Source of the DNA: Chloroflexota bacterium | GTDB lineage: Bacteria > Chloroflexota > Anaerolineae > UBA1429 | Assembly: GCA_012719135.1 (NCBI GenBank) | Contig: JAAYAW010000045.1 | Span: forward strand, 1 to 44,090 | Length of the DNA stretch: 44,090 nt | Reading direction: 5' to 3' | Shown: in pieces, positions 16,145-25,339 of the stretch | Layout of the letters: each line of letters starts with the position of its first letter | How positions within the stretch are numbered: position 1 is the stretch's first letter | Program-made: the position numbers and the translations under genes | The notes under the pieces: model-generated | What the model saw: only the letters and a program-made list of their open reading frames with translations | Told to the model about the DNA's origin: nothing | Database searches by the model: none

Positions 16145-17215
16145 CTAGGCGAGGGCCAGCCCAGGCAACACGTCCAGAGCCAGCGTCGCCCGGTCTCCAG
16201 ACAGATAGCGATAGTAGGCCGCGGCGCCCATCATGGCGGCGTTGTCGGTGCAGTAGCGAATGGGCGGGTAGCGCACCGGCACGCTCACGGCACGCGTCAG
16301 TTCATCCCGCAGACGGTGGTTGGCGGCCACACCGCCTGCCACCAGCAGGGTTACAGCATGGTGGTCGTTCAGCGCCTGCAGGGTCTTGGCCACCAGAGCA
16401 CCCACCAAAGCCTCCTGGAAGCTGGCTGCCAGATCGGCTACGGGGAGCGTGAGATCTCCGGCCTCCAGAGAGGCGTCGGCAAGCCTCGTGCCACGAAAGG
16501 GTATCTCCTGGCCCTGAGCACGCTGCAGGTCCTGTACGATCCGCAGCACGGCCGTCTTGAGGCCGCTGAAGGAAAAGTCGTATGGGCCCACGCTCAGCGC
16601 CCGGGGCAGATCAAAGGCGGCAGGGTTGCCTTCCCTGGCGCACCTTTCGATGGAGGGACCGCCGGGGTACTGGAGCCCAAGCAGCCGGGCCACCTTGTCA
16701 AAGGCCTCTCCGGCCGCGTCATCGATCGTGCCGCCGAGGCGCTCGTACTGGAGATGATCGTGCATCAGGATCAGCTCGGTATGCCCACCCGAGACGATCA
16801 GACAGATGAGGGGGAAAGCCGGATCGGACTCTGGCCCCCCTTCATAGCGGAGCCAGTTGGCGTAGATGTGCCCCTCCATATGGTTCAGGCCGATCAAGGG
16901 CAGGCCCAGGGCCGCCGTCAGCCCCTTGGCAAAGTTCACACCCACCAGAAGCGAGCCCGCCAGGCCGGGCCCGTGAACAGCGGCGATGGCGGACAGGTCG
17001 GTCCAGCTCAAGCCAGCCAAAGCCATGGCATCGCGCACGGCCGGCACGATCGCGAGCATGTGCTCGCGCGAGGCCATCTCAGGAAACACGCCACCGTACT
17101 GCCGGTGAAGCTGTACCTGGGATGCGACCGCACAGGAAAGGACGTGCCGACCATCCTCTACGACGGCCGCCGATGTCTCGTCACAGGAGGTCTCGATCGC
17201 AAGAATCTTGGTCAA
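16145..17215 (-). CDS. tsaD: tRNA threonylcarbamoyladenosine transferase subunit
   Basis: TsaD, working with TsaB and TsaE, transfers the threonylcarbamoyl group to A37 of tRNAs that read ANN codons. The 356-residue sequence begins with the canonical ILAIETSCDETSAAVV and has the iron-binding NHMEGH motif (His112 and His116), the VSGGHTELI loop, the GEAFDKVARLL helix and the GGVAANHRLR loop. Length is normal. It starts 16 bases after the propeller-protein stop. Confidence 0.97.
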   Translation of the reverse strand: MTKILAIETSCDETSAAVVEDGRHVLSCAVASQVQLHRQYGGVFPEMASREHMLAIVPAVRDAMALAGLSWTDLSAIAAVHGPGLAGSLLVGVNFAKGLTAALGLPLIGLNHMEGHIYANWLRYEGGPESDPAFPLICLIVSGGHTELILMHDHLQYERLGGTIDDAAGEAFDKVARLLGLQYPGGPSIERCAREGNPAAFDLPRALSVGPYDFSFSGLKTAVLRIVQDLQRAQGQEIPFRGTRLADASLEAGDLTLPVADLAASFQEALVGALVAKTLQALNDHHAVTLLVAGGVAANHRLRDELTRAVSVPVRYPPIRYCTDNAAMMGAAAYYRYLSGDRATLALDVLPGLALA

Positions 17216-17231
17216 GGCTGCCTCCCTATCC

Positions 17232-19787
17232 CTACTGGACCGGCGGAAGCGTGCACATCACAAAGTGCTGGCCGCTGACCAGGAACATCCGGCGCTCCGT
17301 CTCGTCCACATAGATGCCGCGCAGATTGTCCATGAACGGCTCGCTTTCGACCGCCCGGAACTGGCGCACAAAGTCGCCATCCTTGGTGAACTGCAGCACG
17401 CGCTGGTTGCCGGCATCCGCCACGTACACGTAGCCGGGCGCATCGGCCTGTTGCTCACCACTGACAAAGATGGCCACAGGGCTCCGCATGGTCCCGTAAA
17501 AACCGCGCATGCCGAACTCGACCTCGATGCCATTATTGTACTTTTTCACCGTCCCGTCGGCGTAGAGCACGTAGACGTTCGAGTCGATAGCCAGATCGAC
17601 AGAGCCCGTGAGGTCGACGCCAAGAGCCGCGTCGAAATAGTCCAGAGGCGTCTTGACGTACTCGTTGTTGGAGGGCAGGTACTTGAACAGCCGGCCCAGC
17701 AGGGGATCCAGCACGTACAGGTTGCCGAAATAGCTGCCGATCGCCTGGGGGCTGAGCCACAGGTCCGCATTGGCCACCGGCTGCACGCGCATGCCGCGAG
17801 TAGCATCATAGCTCAGGAGGCTGCCCCCCCGATCCAGGGCAATGAAGCGCGCCAGAGTCTGGCTTCCTTCGCTCGCCATATAGCCCAGATCCACGAGATC
17901 GGTAATCGTAACGCCATCGATCACATCTCCGCTGCGAAGGACCACCGGGTTCGCCTCGGTAGGCTGCAGCGCATCGCCCACGTCGTTCAGGTAGAAGCGG
18001 TAGATGCGATCGCTGCCACGGTTCAGGACCATCACGTCCTTCCCATGTACCACAACTCGGGACGAATCCGTAGCGGAGGCGGGAGTGTCCTCAAAGTAGT
18101 ACAGGCGCGCAAAGTTATAGATCACCTGGACGCCCTCTACCTGGTCGACTTGGTGCTGAGCCCGCCGCCTTAGGTCGAGCAAATCCACGTTATCCGGCGT
18201 GAGAGCCAGCCCCTGATCGACGACGTCGAGCGCACGGTAGAGGCCATCACGCTTGAGTTGAAGATCCTCCTGCCGGACGGCCTGATCGTACAGATACTGC
18301 GCCTGTTCCACGGCGTTAACGTACTGCGCCGCGCGTGCGCGATCGTACTGGATGCGCGTCATCACCACCGTAAACAGGACGATCAAGGGGATGATCATGG
18401 CCACGGCAACCAGCGCCCGGGCACCCAGGGATATGCCCGGCCGCGCCACATCGGGCGGGCGAGGGGGAACCTCCTTGGGCAGCACGCTCAGAAGGACATC
18501 CTCCGTACCGTCGCGCAGCTTGCGGGCGCCCTGTGCCAGCGCCTCCGATATCCGGCCCATGCCCGGCCCGGGCGTGCGGATGCCCTCGACGTCGTCGTCC
18601 CAGGTCTCGTCCAGCAGCTCAGAGTCATCGTCCAGATCCACATCGCGGAGCACGGGCGCGGAGGAGGCTGCCCTCTGCACGCGATCAGCGCTGCCGCTTT
18701 CTGCATGGCCCACGTCCGCATAGGCCATATCCGCATAGGCGAGGTCGGACTCTTCGGTCTCCAGGTCATCTGCGTCCGCCAGCGAGGCCTCGGATACTGG
18801 GACCAAGTCCTCTTCATCATCGGCGAGCTCGGATTCCGCGTCCAGCTCGAAGGCCAGGCGCTCCGTGCTCTCCGGCTCATCCTGGCTGGCCTGTGGCCTG
18901 TCGAAAGGCCGCAGCGGCAAGTCGCGGGCAGCGCCTCCGGACACGCCGGGCAGTGTCTCGATCTCCGGAAAGTCGGGAGCCTCCGCCGTGAGCGCGCCCG
19001 CCCGTTCAGAGGGCGTGCTGACGATCGGGCTCTGCGACTCTTCAGCCGGGATCTGCCTGGCCGGACGGATCACCAGCAGGTCCAGATCCCGTCCATTGGA
19101 GAGGTCGGTGAGAGACTGTGCCAGATCATCGCGGTCCGTGCGCAGGCTCGCCGCGACCACCTCGCCGTCACTCGCCTCGCGGAGCAGACCTGCCGAAACC
19201 AGTAACACCAGGTCCTCAGGGCGGTAGGCTGCATGGAAGAGGCTGGGTTCCGCGTCCTTGCGCAGCCCGAGGGGAGGCTCTCGATCGAGGTCTGCGCCCA
19301 CCGGCGCATCATGGCTGATCCACACCGATCGATCGGGAAAGCGCAGCGCGTCCATCCCCCGGCCAACGAGGACGGCGGCCGGGCCCATCTGGGCGATATA
19401 CAGATCGTCCAGCCGCACCACGACGCAGATACCGCCGGCTGTCAGGCGCATCGCGGGATCCGAGCGGACGTTGTGGTCAAACAGGCGCCCGTTTGCGGCG
19501 AGGAGTGCAGCCCGCAGCCCCCTCGTGATGCTGCCGGACAACTCGTAGTACGTCTCGCCCATGGCCGAGACGATCTCGGCGCTCAGGGCAGCGGGCAGTG
19601 GAGCCCCTGAGGCTGCGGTGAGGAGCACATAGAGCGAACCGCGGCTCTCCGCGGCCCGGCGGCTGGGCGCCGGCACGGCGCAGGCTGTGGTCGGGTCCAA
19701 CTGCAGAGCGCCCCCGTACACCGAGACTCGTTCGATTCGGGGCGTTCCCGCGCTCTCCGCTCCTCTGCCGACGCGCGATATAAGCAT
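17232..19787 (-). CDS. Membrane protein with PP2C-like pseudophosphatase and beta-propeller domains
   Basis: The 851-residue protein has an N-terminal PP2C-like domain (about residues 1-245): AGGICVVVRLDDLYIAQMGPAAVLVGR and LVLLVSAGLL match the family's central strands, but the metal-binding Asp motifs (DGHGG, SDG) are not present. A long acidic low-complexity segment (about 250-440) follows. One membrane helix lies at about 453-475, then a helical TPR-like stretch, and finally an NHL-like beta-propeller (about 590-851) outside the membrane. GAGG and GGTGATG precede the ATG. The N-terminal domain is cytosolic by this topology. It may link an external signal to cytosolic binding. It lies between guaA (30-base gap) and tsaD. 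Confidence 0.7.
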   Translation of the reverse strand: MLISRVGRGAESAGTPRIERVSVYGGALQLDPTTACAVPAPSRRAAESRGSLYVLLTAASGAPLPAALSAEIVSAMGETYYELSGSITRGLRAALLAANGRLFDHNVRSDPAMRLTAGGICVVVRLDDLYIAQMGPAAVLVGRGMDALRFPDRSVWISHDAPVGADLDREPPLGLRKDAEPSLFHAAYRPEDLVLLVSAGLLREASDGEVVAASLRTDRDDLAQSLTDLSNGRDLDLLVIRPARQIPAEESQSPIVSTPSERAGALTAEAPDFPEIETLPGVSGGAARDLPLRPFDRPQASQDEPESTERLAFELDAESELADDEEDLVPVSEASLADADDLETEESDLAYADMAYADVGHAESGSADRVQRAASSAPVLRDVDLDDDSELLDETWDDDVEGIRTPGPGMGRISEALAQGARKLRDGTEDVLLSVLPKEVPPRPPDVARPGISLGARALVAVAMIIPLIVLFTVVMTRIQYDRARAAQYVNAVEQAQYLYDQAVRQEDLQLKRDGLYRALDVVDQGLALTPDNVDLLDLRRRAQHQVDQVEGVQVIYNFARLYYFEDTPASATDSSRVVVHGKDVMVLNRGSDRIYRFYLNDVGDALQPTEANPVVLRSGDVIDGVTITDLVDLGYMASEGSQTLARFIALDRGGSLLSYDATRGMRVQPVANADLWLSPQAIGSYFGNLYVLDPLLGRLFKYLPSNNEYVKTPLDYFDAALGVDLTGSVDLAIDSNVYVLYADGTVKKYNNGIEVEFGMRGFYGTMRSPVAIFVSGEQQADAPGYVYVADAGNQRVLQFTKDGDFVRQFRAVESEPFMDNLRGIYVDETERRMFLVSGQHFVMCTLPPVQ

Positions 19788-19817
19788 GCTACATCACCTC
19801 AGGCTTGCAGCAGCGCG

Positions 19818-21383
19818 CTATTCCCATTCGATCGTCGCGGGCGGCTTGCTGCTGATGTCATATACAACACGGTTGACACCGGGCACCTCGTTCACAATGC
19901 GATTGGACATGCGCGCCAGCAGATCATACGGGAGGCGCGCCCAGTCCGCCGTCATGCCATCCACGGAAGTGACGGCTCGAACGGCCAGCACGTTGCTGTA
20001 GGTGCGATTATCTCCCATAACCCCGACGCTCAGGAGCGGCGTGAGCACGGCGAAATACTGCCACACGTCCCGACCGAGGCCCGCCGCCTCGATCTCTTCC
20101 CGCACGATGGCATCCGCCTCCTGGAGGGTCGCCACACGTTCATAGGTGACCTCCCCAATGATCCTCACGGCCAGGCCGGGCCCGGGGAACGGGGGCCGGT
20201 GAACAAGATCGGCCGGCAGGCCCAACGCCAGGCCTACCGCTCGCACCTCGTCCTTGAAGAGATAGCGCAGAGGCTCGATGAGCTTCATGCGCATCCCGTC
20301 CGGGAGCCCACCGACGTTGTGATGGGTCTTGATGCGGGCGGCCGCCCGGCCCACGCCCTGAGCGCTCTCGATCACATCGGGATACAGCGTACCCTGCGCC
20401 AGAAAACCCACCTGGCCGAGTAGCTCCGCCTCCCGATCGAACACGTCGATGAACGTATTGCCAATGATCACCCGTTTGCGCTCGGGATCCGTGACGCCAT
20501 CGAGCGCGCTGAGGAAGGTCTCCGAGGCATCGACATAATGCAGCCGATCGCCCATCTCCTGGCGGAACCGAGTCACGGTCTCGACGGCCTCGTTCTTGCG
20601 AAGAAGGCCGGTGTTCACGAATATCGCCGTCAGCCGTTCACCGACGGCACGGTGAACGAGCGTGGCCACCACCGTGGAATCTACTCCGCCGGACAGCCCG
20701 CAGATCACCCTCCCGCCACCGACGGTCTGCTGAACGGAAGCAATCGAGTCCTCAATGATGGAGCTCGGCGTCCAGTCAGAACCGCAGGCGCAAATCCCGT
20801 GAACAAAGTTGGCCAGGATCGTGGCCCCATACTCGCTGTGAGCCACCTCGGGGTGAAACTGCAGGGCGTACCACGGATGTGTCCTGTGTTCGACGGCGCC
20901 GAAGGGAGTGTTTTCCGACCGAGCCACGGGACGAAAGCCCTCGGGAAGTGCCTCCACACGGTCACCATGGCTCATCCACACCTGTTGCCTGGCGGGCGTC
21001 CCGGCAAGTAGCGGGCCGCCGTCCCCTTCCAGCTCGATCTCCGCGAGTCCGTACTCGCGCCGGTCCGCCGAAACCACATGGCCACCAAGCTGGCGGGCGA
21101 GCAGGTGCATTCCATAGCAGATGCCGAGGACCGGTACGCCACGCTCCAGCACATGCTGGGCAAGATACGGAGCGCCGGGATCATAGACGCTGCTCGGGCC
21201 GCCGGAGAGAATGATCCCGCGCGGCATTATGCGATCGAGATCTGCCTTGGAGGCATCCCAGGGCAGGATCTCGGCATAGACTCTGCTCTCCCTCACCCGT
21301 CGTACGATCAGCTGGCTGTACTGCGATCCGTAATCCAGGACGACGATCGCTTCCCGTGGGCTGGCGGCTACAGGCATTCGCAT
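19818..21383 (-). CDS. guaA: GMP synthase (glutamine-hydrolysing)
   Basis: The 521-residue enzyme converts XMP to GMP using ATP and glutamine. The class I amidotransferase domain has Cys89 in GICYGMHLL and the downstream [11 protein letters not shown] His/Glu pair. The ATP-pyrophosphatase loop is [10 protein letters not shown], and the C-terminal dimerisation/XMP domain ends in the invariant [10 protein letters not shown] near-consensus promoter lies just upstream, and six further leftward genes follow it closely, so it probably heads a housekeeping operon. Confidence 0.97.
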   Translation of the reverse strand: MRMPVAASPREAIVVLDYGSQYSQLIVRRVRESRVYAEILPWDASKADLDRIMPRGIILSGGPSSVYDPGAPYLAQHVLERGVPVLGICYGMHLLARQLGGHVVSADRREYGLAEIELEGDGGPLLAGTPARQQVWMSHGDRVEALPEGFRPVARSENTPFGAVEHRTHPWYALQFHPEVAHSEYGATILANFVHGICACGSDWTPSSIIEDSIASVQQTVGGGRVICGLSGGVDSTVVATLVHRAVGERLTAIFVNTGLLRKNEAVETVTRFRQEMGDRLHYVDASETFLSALDGVTDPERKRVIIGNTFIDVFDREAELLGQVGFLAQGTLYPDVIESAQGVGRAAARIKTHHNVGGLPDGMRMKLIEPLRYLFKDEVRAVGLALGLPADLVHRPPFPGPGLAVRIIGEVTYERVATLQEADAIVREEIEAAGLGRDVWQYFAVLTPLLSVGVMGDNRTYSNVLAVRAVTSVDGMTADWARLPYDLLARMSNRIVNEVPGVNRVVYDISSKPPATIEWE

Positions 21384-21425
21384 CGTGCTCCATGCGCGTA
21401 TTGAGGGACCTGACCAGACCGGCTC

Positions 21426-21454
21426 ATTATAGTGTGCGGCCCGGCCTCCGACAA
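21426..21454 (-). promoter_or_regulatory. Predicted sigma-70-type promoter for guaA
   Basis: On the minus strand TTGTCG (21449-21454) and a perfect TATAAT (21426-21431) are separated by 17 bases, the ideal spacing. The guaA start is about 42 bases downstream. The site stands out in GC-rich surroundings. Confidence 0.6.
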
Positions 21455-21472
21455 GTGCTCAACTGTCCTACC

Positions 21473-22528
21473 TCAATCCGCACCGGTGGCATGCACCAGA
21501 GCCCGCATGTACCCGATATGATAGGCCTCAGCAACGCGCCGGCCGCCAACCATGGAGGGCAGATGATCCGAGATGATCGCGCCATCGAACCGGACCGCCT
21601 GGAGAGCCGAGACCACGTCCAGCATGTCCATGTACCCATCGTCCAGATAGGTCTCCACGAATCCCTCGGGCAAGGGCGCCGAGACATTGCGCAGGTGCAC
21701 CTTGAAGAGTTGCCGGCGCGACCCAAAGAAATGGATTGCCTCAACGACGTCCTTGCCCATGGCGGCGCCACCCTCCAACCAGCAGCCCACGCAAAGGCAA
21801 ACGCCGATGTTCGGGCTTGAGGCCATCTCCAGGGCACGGCGGTAGCCCTCAAACGAAGAAAACAAGGGCCTGGGTATGCCGCCGAGGGCGGGGGCAGGGG
21901 GGTCGTCAGGATGGATGCCGATGTACACGCCCGATTCCTCAGCTACCGGCACGACCTTCCGGATAAAGTAGGCATAGTTGTCCCACAACTCGGCCTCCGT
22001 GTACGCGCGCCCATGGGTGAGCTCCCCCGCAAAGGTCGTATCGATCCACCGGCCTACCGGAGAGGATTCGAGGCGGAAGGCCCTGGATTCGGCCCCTCCA
22101 CGAGTGCGCTCGCTGCCGGAGCTCCATATGCCGTTCGCCATGTGAGCATAGGTGGCATAGTGGATTCCCGCAGCGCCCAGATTCCGTATGTACTGGAGAT
22201 ACTCGGCGATCCTGGCGTCGCGCTCCGGGAGTCCAAGAGTCACCTCGGACATGTTGTGGCACCGGTGGTTGGCTATGCGGTAGATCTGGAGCCCAAAAGC
22301 GGCAAAACGCTCCTTGAGCTTGAGATATCCCTCAACGCTGTGAAGCGACGGATCGTCCACGCTCACCATGGCCCATTCCACGCCCAGTTGCTGAGCAAGG
22401 ATCAGGTCGTCATCGCAGGCTGAGGAGGAGAACTGCGTACCGATCTGGATGCCAGGCCGTAAGGCATCGTAGCCTGGGATTGTCCGCAGCGGATAGCGTT
22501 CGCGATCAGGCACCGGCATGGTCACCAT
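21473..22528 (-). CDS. Mannonate dehydratase-like TIM-barrel protein (UxuA family)
   Basis: The 351-residue protein resembles D-mannonate dehydratase, which makes 2-keto-3-deoxygluconate in hexuronate breakdown. Family features are GIHPDDPP followed by GGIPRP, the metal-site FKVHLRNV with its His, and a DDGYMDML stretch. I chose the ATG at 22528 because GGGAGG lies 5 bases upstream. No other uronate genes are nearby and the gene has its own promoter. A xylose-isomerase-like epimerase of different specificity is the main alternative. Confidence 0.72.
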   Translation of the reverse strand: MVTMPVPDRERYPLRTIPGYDALRPGIQIGTQFSSSACDDDLILAQQLGVEWAMVSVDDPSLHSVEGYLKLKERFAAFGLQIYRIANHRCHNMSEVTLGLPERDARIAEYLQYIRNLGAAGIHYATYAHMANGIWSSGSERTRGGAESRAFRLESSPVGRWIDTTFAGELTHGRAYTEAELWDNYAYFIRKVVPVAEESGVYIGIHPDDPPAPALGGIPRPLFSSFEGYRRALEMASSPNIGVCLCVGCWLEGGAAMGKDVVEAIHFFGSRRQLFKVHLRNVSAPLPEGFVETYLDDGYMDMLDVVSALQAVRFDGAIISDHLPSMVGGRRVAEAYHIGYMRALVHATGAD

Positions 22529-22562
22529 GGGGACCTCCCTTGCAGGACAAAGGCGCAGCCCC

Positions 22563-22590
22563 ATTATAGCAGCGGCAGGGCAGCCCGCAA
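22563..22590 (-). promoter_or_regulatory. Predicted promoter for the mannonate dehydratase-like gene
   Basis: On the minus strand TTGCGG (22585-22590) and a perfect TATAAT (22563-22568) are 16 bases apart, about 35 bases ahead of the start codon. This separates the gene from the mevalonate cluster transcribed in the same direction just upstream. Confidence 0.55.
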
Positions 22591-22641
22591 TGGAACCTGC
22601 CTGTGTCCTCTGAGGTCCTCGCTCGAGCGGCGAAACGGCAC

Positions 22642-23049
22642 TCAGCCGGCCATGCGCTCCAGGACGGGCCGGAACTTGAAGCTGTAGTCGATGAGGCCGC
22701 GATCGCCATCCCGCTTCATGAGCCGCGTGACCATCTCCACGGGCATGCCGATCGAGACCGCTTCGGGATCGACATCGGTGAGTTGAGCCGTCACCAGGGG
22801 CCCTTCATCGAGGGCAACCAACGCCACATAGTACGGGGCACCCGCCTCATAGCCCTCCGGCGCTGACATGATCCGCGAGAAGGAATAGACCGTGCCCCGA
22901 CCACCGAGGGCATAGGGAATACGGGCCGGCCCGCCGCAGTGCGGGCAGACGTCTCTGGGCGGAAATAGCCTGGCGCTGCATTGCGGGCAGATTTCACCGG
23001 TGAGGGATAGACGTTGCTGCCGCCTGCGCCACTGTGATGGGCCACTCAT
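22642..23049 (-). CDS. DUF35 zinc-ribbon/OB-fold protein of the mevalonate cluster
   Basis: The 135-residue protein has an N-terminal zinc ribbon (C21-x2-C24 and C35-x2-C38) and an OB-fold (about 45-130). In archaea a DUF35 protein forms a stable complex with acetoacetyl-CoA thiolase and HMG-CoA synthase, channelling the acetoacetyl-CoA intermediate. Here it is the last gene after exactly those two partners, 18 bases after the thiolase stop, which makes the same role likely. Confidence 0.88.
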   Translation of the reverse strand: MSGPSQWRRRQQRLSLTGEICPQCSARLFPPRDVCPHCGGPARIPYALGGRGTVYSFSRIMSAPEGYEAGAPYYVALVALDEGPLVTAQLTDVDPEAVSIGMPVEMVTRLMKRDGDRGLIDYSFKFRPVLERMAG

Positions 23050-23067
23050 AAGGGATGCCTCCTGCCT

Positions 23068-24234
23068 CTAGTTCCTGCGCTCGAGAATGTGCGTAATGAC
23101 GTTTGCGCCGCTGCCGCCGATGTTCTGAGCCATACCGAGGCGTGCGCCGGCCAACTGGTTCGGCCCCGCTTCGCCCCGCAACTGCTGAACGGCCTCCACG
23201 ATCTGATAGACGCCGGTGGCGCCCACGGGGTGGCCGCGGGCTTTGAGGCCCCCCAGCGTACAGATGGGCAGGCGCCCTTGCCGGGTGATCTCACCATCTA
23301 TGGCCATGCCCACGCCATGCCCCCTGGGAGCGTACCCGCTCGCCTCGAGTGACAGGGCCGACATGATCGTGAACGCGTCATGAAGCTCGAAAAAGTCCAT
23401 GTCCTCGGCCGTCGTCCCGGACATGGCGTAGGCTCGCTGAGCCGACACGTGTGCCGCCTCGAGAAAAAGCGGATCACGCCGATCATGCAGGGCAACGGTA
23501 TCGGTCGCCGATGCGGACGCCAGTACGCGGACCACGGGATGAGGAGAGCGCGTCGCCAGGTCGAGCGGCACGAAAACTGCCGCGGCTGCCCCGTCGCCGA
23601 TGCCGGAAGAGTCCAGCAGCGTGATCGGCGCTGCCACAGGCCGCGCCCGCTCGAACTGCTCGGCCGTGATGGCCGACGGAAACATGGCATTGGGATTGGT
23701 GGTGGCGTTCGCGTGCGAGTTGATGGCAAAGCCCGCAAAGTCGCTGTGCCTGTAGCCGTACTCGTGCATGTAGCGCTGCATCATGAGGGCGTTCAGCGCG
23801 ACGAAGGAAAGCCCGTGCTCGCCCTCGTACTCGGCATCGGCCGCGTATGCGAGCGCCGCCGTCGCCTGCTCCGCCTTTCCATCCGTCATCTTTTCCACGC
23901 CCAGAGCCACTGCAATGTCGCAGAGCCCGCCTGCCACCGCCATCCAGGCCATTCGGGCCGCGGCGGCACCACTGGCGCAGGCGGCCTCGATCTTGAAGGC
24001 CTCCATGCCGCGCAACCCCGCATAGTCCGCGATCAGAGCGCCCACATTCTCCTGGCTGGCGAGCGCACCGGAGAGCATATTGCCCACAAAGAGCATCTGC
24101 GGGACGGGCACTCGAGCATCATCCAGGGCAGCCTGAAGCGCCCGGTACGCCAGATCGCGAAGGCTGGAATCCCAGTGCTCCGCGACGGGCGTCTGCCCGA
24201 TGCCCAGTACAGCGACGTCTCTCACAGTGGCCAT
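23068..24234 (-). CDS. Acetyl-CoA C-acetyltransferase, archaeal/SCPx-type thiolase
   Basis: The 388-residue thiolase condenses two acetyl-CoA to acetoacetyl-CoA, the first step of the mevalonate pathway. The acyl-accepting Cys is C86 in EAACASGAAA. The C-terminal half carries the family's ELHDAFTIM segment, the KARGHPVGATG His loop, and ends in the Gly-rich NIGGSGANV. It is the non-decarboxylating SCPx-like type found beside HMG-CoA synthase in archaea, not the PhaA/AtoB type. It begins 3 bases after the synthase stop. Confidence 0.9.
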   Translation of the reverse strand: MATVRDVAVLGIGQTPVAEHWDSSLRDLAYRALQAALDDARVPVPQMLFVGNMLSGALASQENVGALIADYAGLRGMEAFKIEAACASGAAAARMAWMAVAGGLCDIAVALGVEKMTDGKAEQATAALAYAADAEYEGEHGLSFVALNALMMQRYMHEYGYRHSDFAGFAINSHANATTNPNAMFPSAITAEQFERARPVAAPITLLDSSGIGDGAAAAVFVPLDLATRSPHPVVRVLASASATDTVALHDRRDPLFLEAAHVSAQRAYAMSGTTAEDMDFFELHDAFTIMSALSLEASGYAPRGHGVGMAIDGEITRQGRLPICTLGGLKARGHPVGATGVYQIVEAVQQLRGEAGPNQLAGARLGMAQNIGGSGANVITHILERRN

Positions 24235-24237
24235 CCT

Positions 24238-25290
24238 CTAGCGTTGCAGCTTGCCCCGATACCGGGCATAGGTCGCATAGTCGATCTCTTTCCTGCGTCT
24301 AACATAGTCCTCGGTCCGGGGTGCAGCATCCCGGCGGGCTGTTATGCGCTCTGTGACGTGCCACACAAAGGCGTCGCTCCCCGCTCCGGAGCCAAAGGAA
24401 ACGTGCAGAATCCGCTGGCCGGGGCGTGCCACATCGAGGACGGCGCTCAGGCCCAGGAGCGATGAGCCCGCGTAGGCGTTCCCGATCCGGTCCACCAGCA
24501 TGCCGGGCGCGATCTGCTCTCGAGTAAAGCCCAGATCAAGCGCAGCGCGCTGCGGAAAGCGCCTGTTCGGCTGGTGGAACACGGCATAGTCCAGGTCGCT
24601 GGCGCCGTACCCCAGGGCCTGCATCAGGCCCCAGGACGCCGCCTCCACGTGCTCAAAGTAGGCAGGGTCTCCGGTGAAGCGACCGGCGTGCTCGGGGTAG
24701 GGAGCGCCCGGGCGCCGCCAAAAATCGGGCATGTCGCTGATGCGCGACGAGGATCCCTCCAGCAGGGCCACGCTCTCATCACCCGCGCCCACGATATAGC
24801 CGGCTCCACCCGCCGCCGCCGTATACTCCAGGGCATCGCCCGGGCGCCCCTGAGCGGTGTCCATACCGATCGCCAACGCATAGCGCCCCATGCCGGAACC
24901 GACGAGAGCAACCGCCGCCTGAAGGGCCTCCGTACCGGCCTTACAGGCGAACTGCCAGTCGGCACCGAGGGCCAGTGGGACGGCGCCGATGGCCTCCGCA
25001 ACGATAGCTGAGGTCGGTTTGACGGCGTACGGATGAGACTCGCTGCCCACCCAGACGGCTCCCAGATCGGCCGGATCAACGGCCGCGCGTGCGAGCGCGT
25101 TGCGCGCCGCCTCGATGGACATGGTCACGGTATCCTCGTCCGGGCCGGGCACCGCCTTTTCGGTGATCGGCTCGGCATCCTCACCATCGTGCCAGATCCG
25201 GTTGACCTCAGAGGCAGGCAGTCGATAGCGCGGGACATAGGCCCCGTAGCCGATGATGCCGACCTCCAGCGTCGGGCGCATCACCGCCAT
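24238..25290 (-). CDS. Hydroxymethylglutaryl-CoA synthase, archaeal type
   Basis: The 350-residue enzyme condenses acetyl-CoA with acetoacetyl-CoA to HMG-CoA. The catalytic Cys is C116 in [12 protein letters not shown]. The general-base Glu lies in [13 protein letters not shown] and the His in AVFHQPN. Length and N-terminal [12 protein letters not shown] match the archaeal subfamily rather than the MvaS of Gram-positive bacteria. It lies between HMG-CoA reductase and thiolase. Archaeal-type synthase, thiolase and DUF35 genes in this order suggest the module was inherited as a unit. Confidence 0.92.
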   Translation of the reverse strand: MAVMRPTLEVGIIGYGAYVPRYRLPASEVNRIWHDGEDAEPITEKAVPGPDEDTVTMSIEAARNALARAAVDPADLGAVWVGSESHPYAVKPTSAIVAEAIGAVPLALGADWQFACKAGTEALQAAVALVGSGMGRYALAIGMDTAQGRPGDALEYTAAAGGAGYIVGAGDESVALLEGSSSRISDMPDFWRRPGAPYPEHAGRFTGDPAYFEHVEAASWGLMQALGYGASDLDYAVFHQPNRRFPQRAALDLGFTREQIAPGMLVDRIGNAYAGSSLLGLSAVLDVARPGQRILHVSFGSGAGSDAFVWHVTERITARRDAAPRTEDYVRRRKEIDYATYARYRGKLQR

Positions 25291-25339
25291 AGCCCTGCCT
25301 CAGCCGTGTGCTGGTATCCTGACGGCGTACGGAGCCTGC

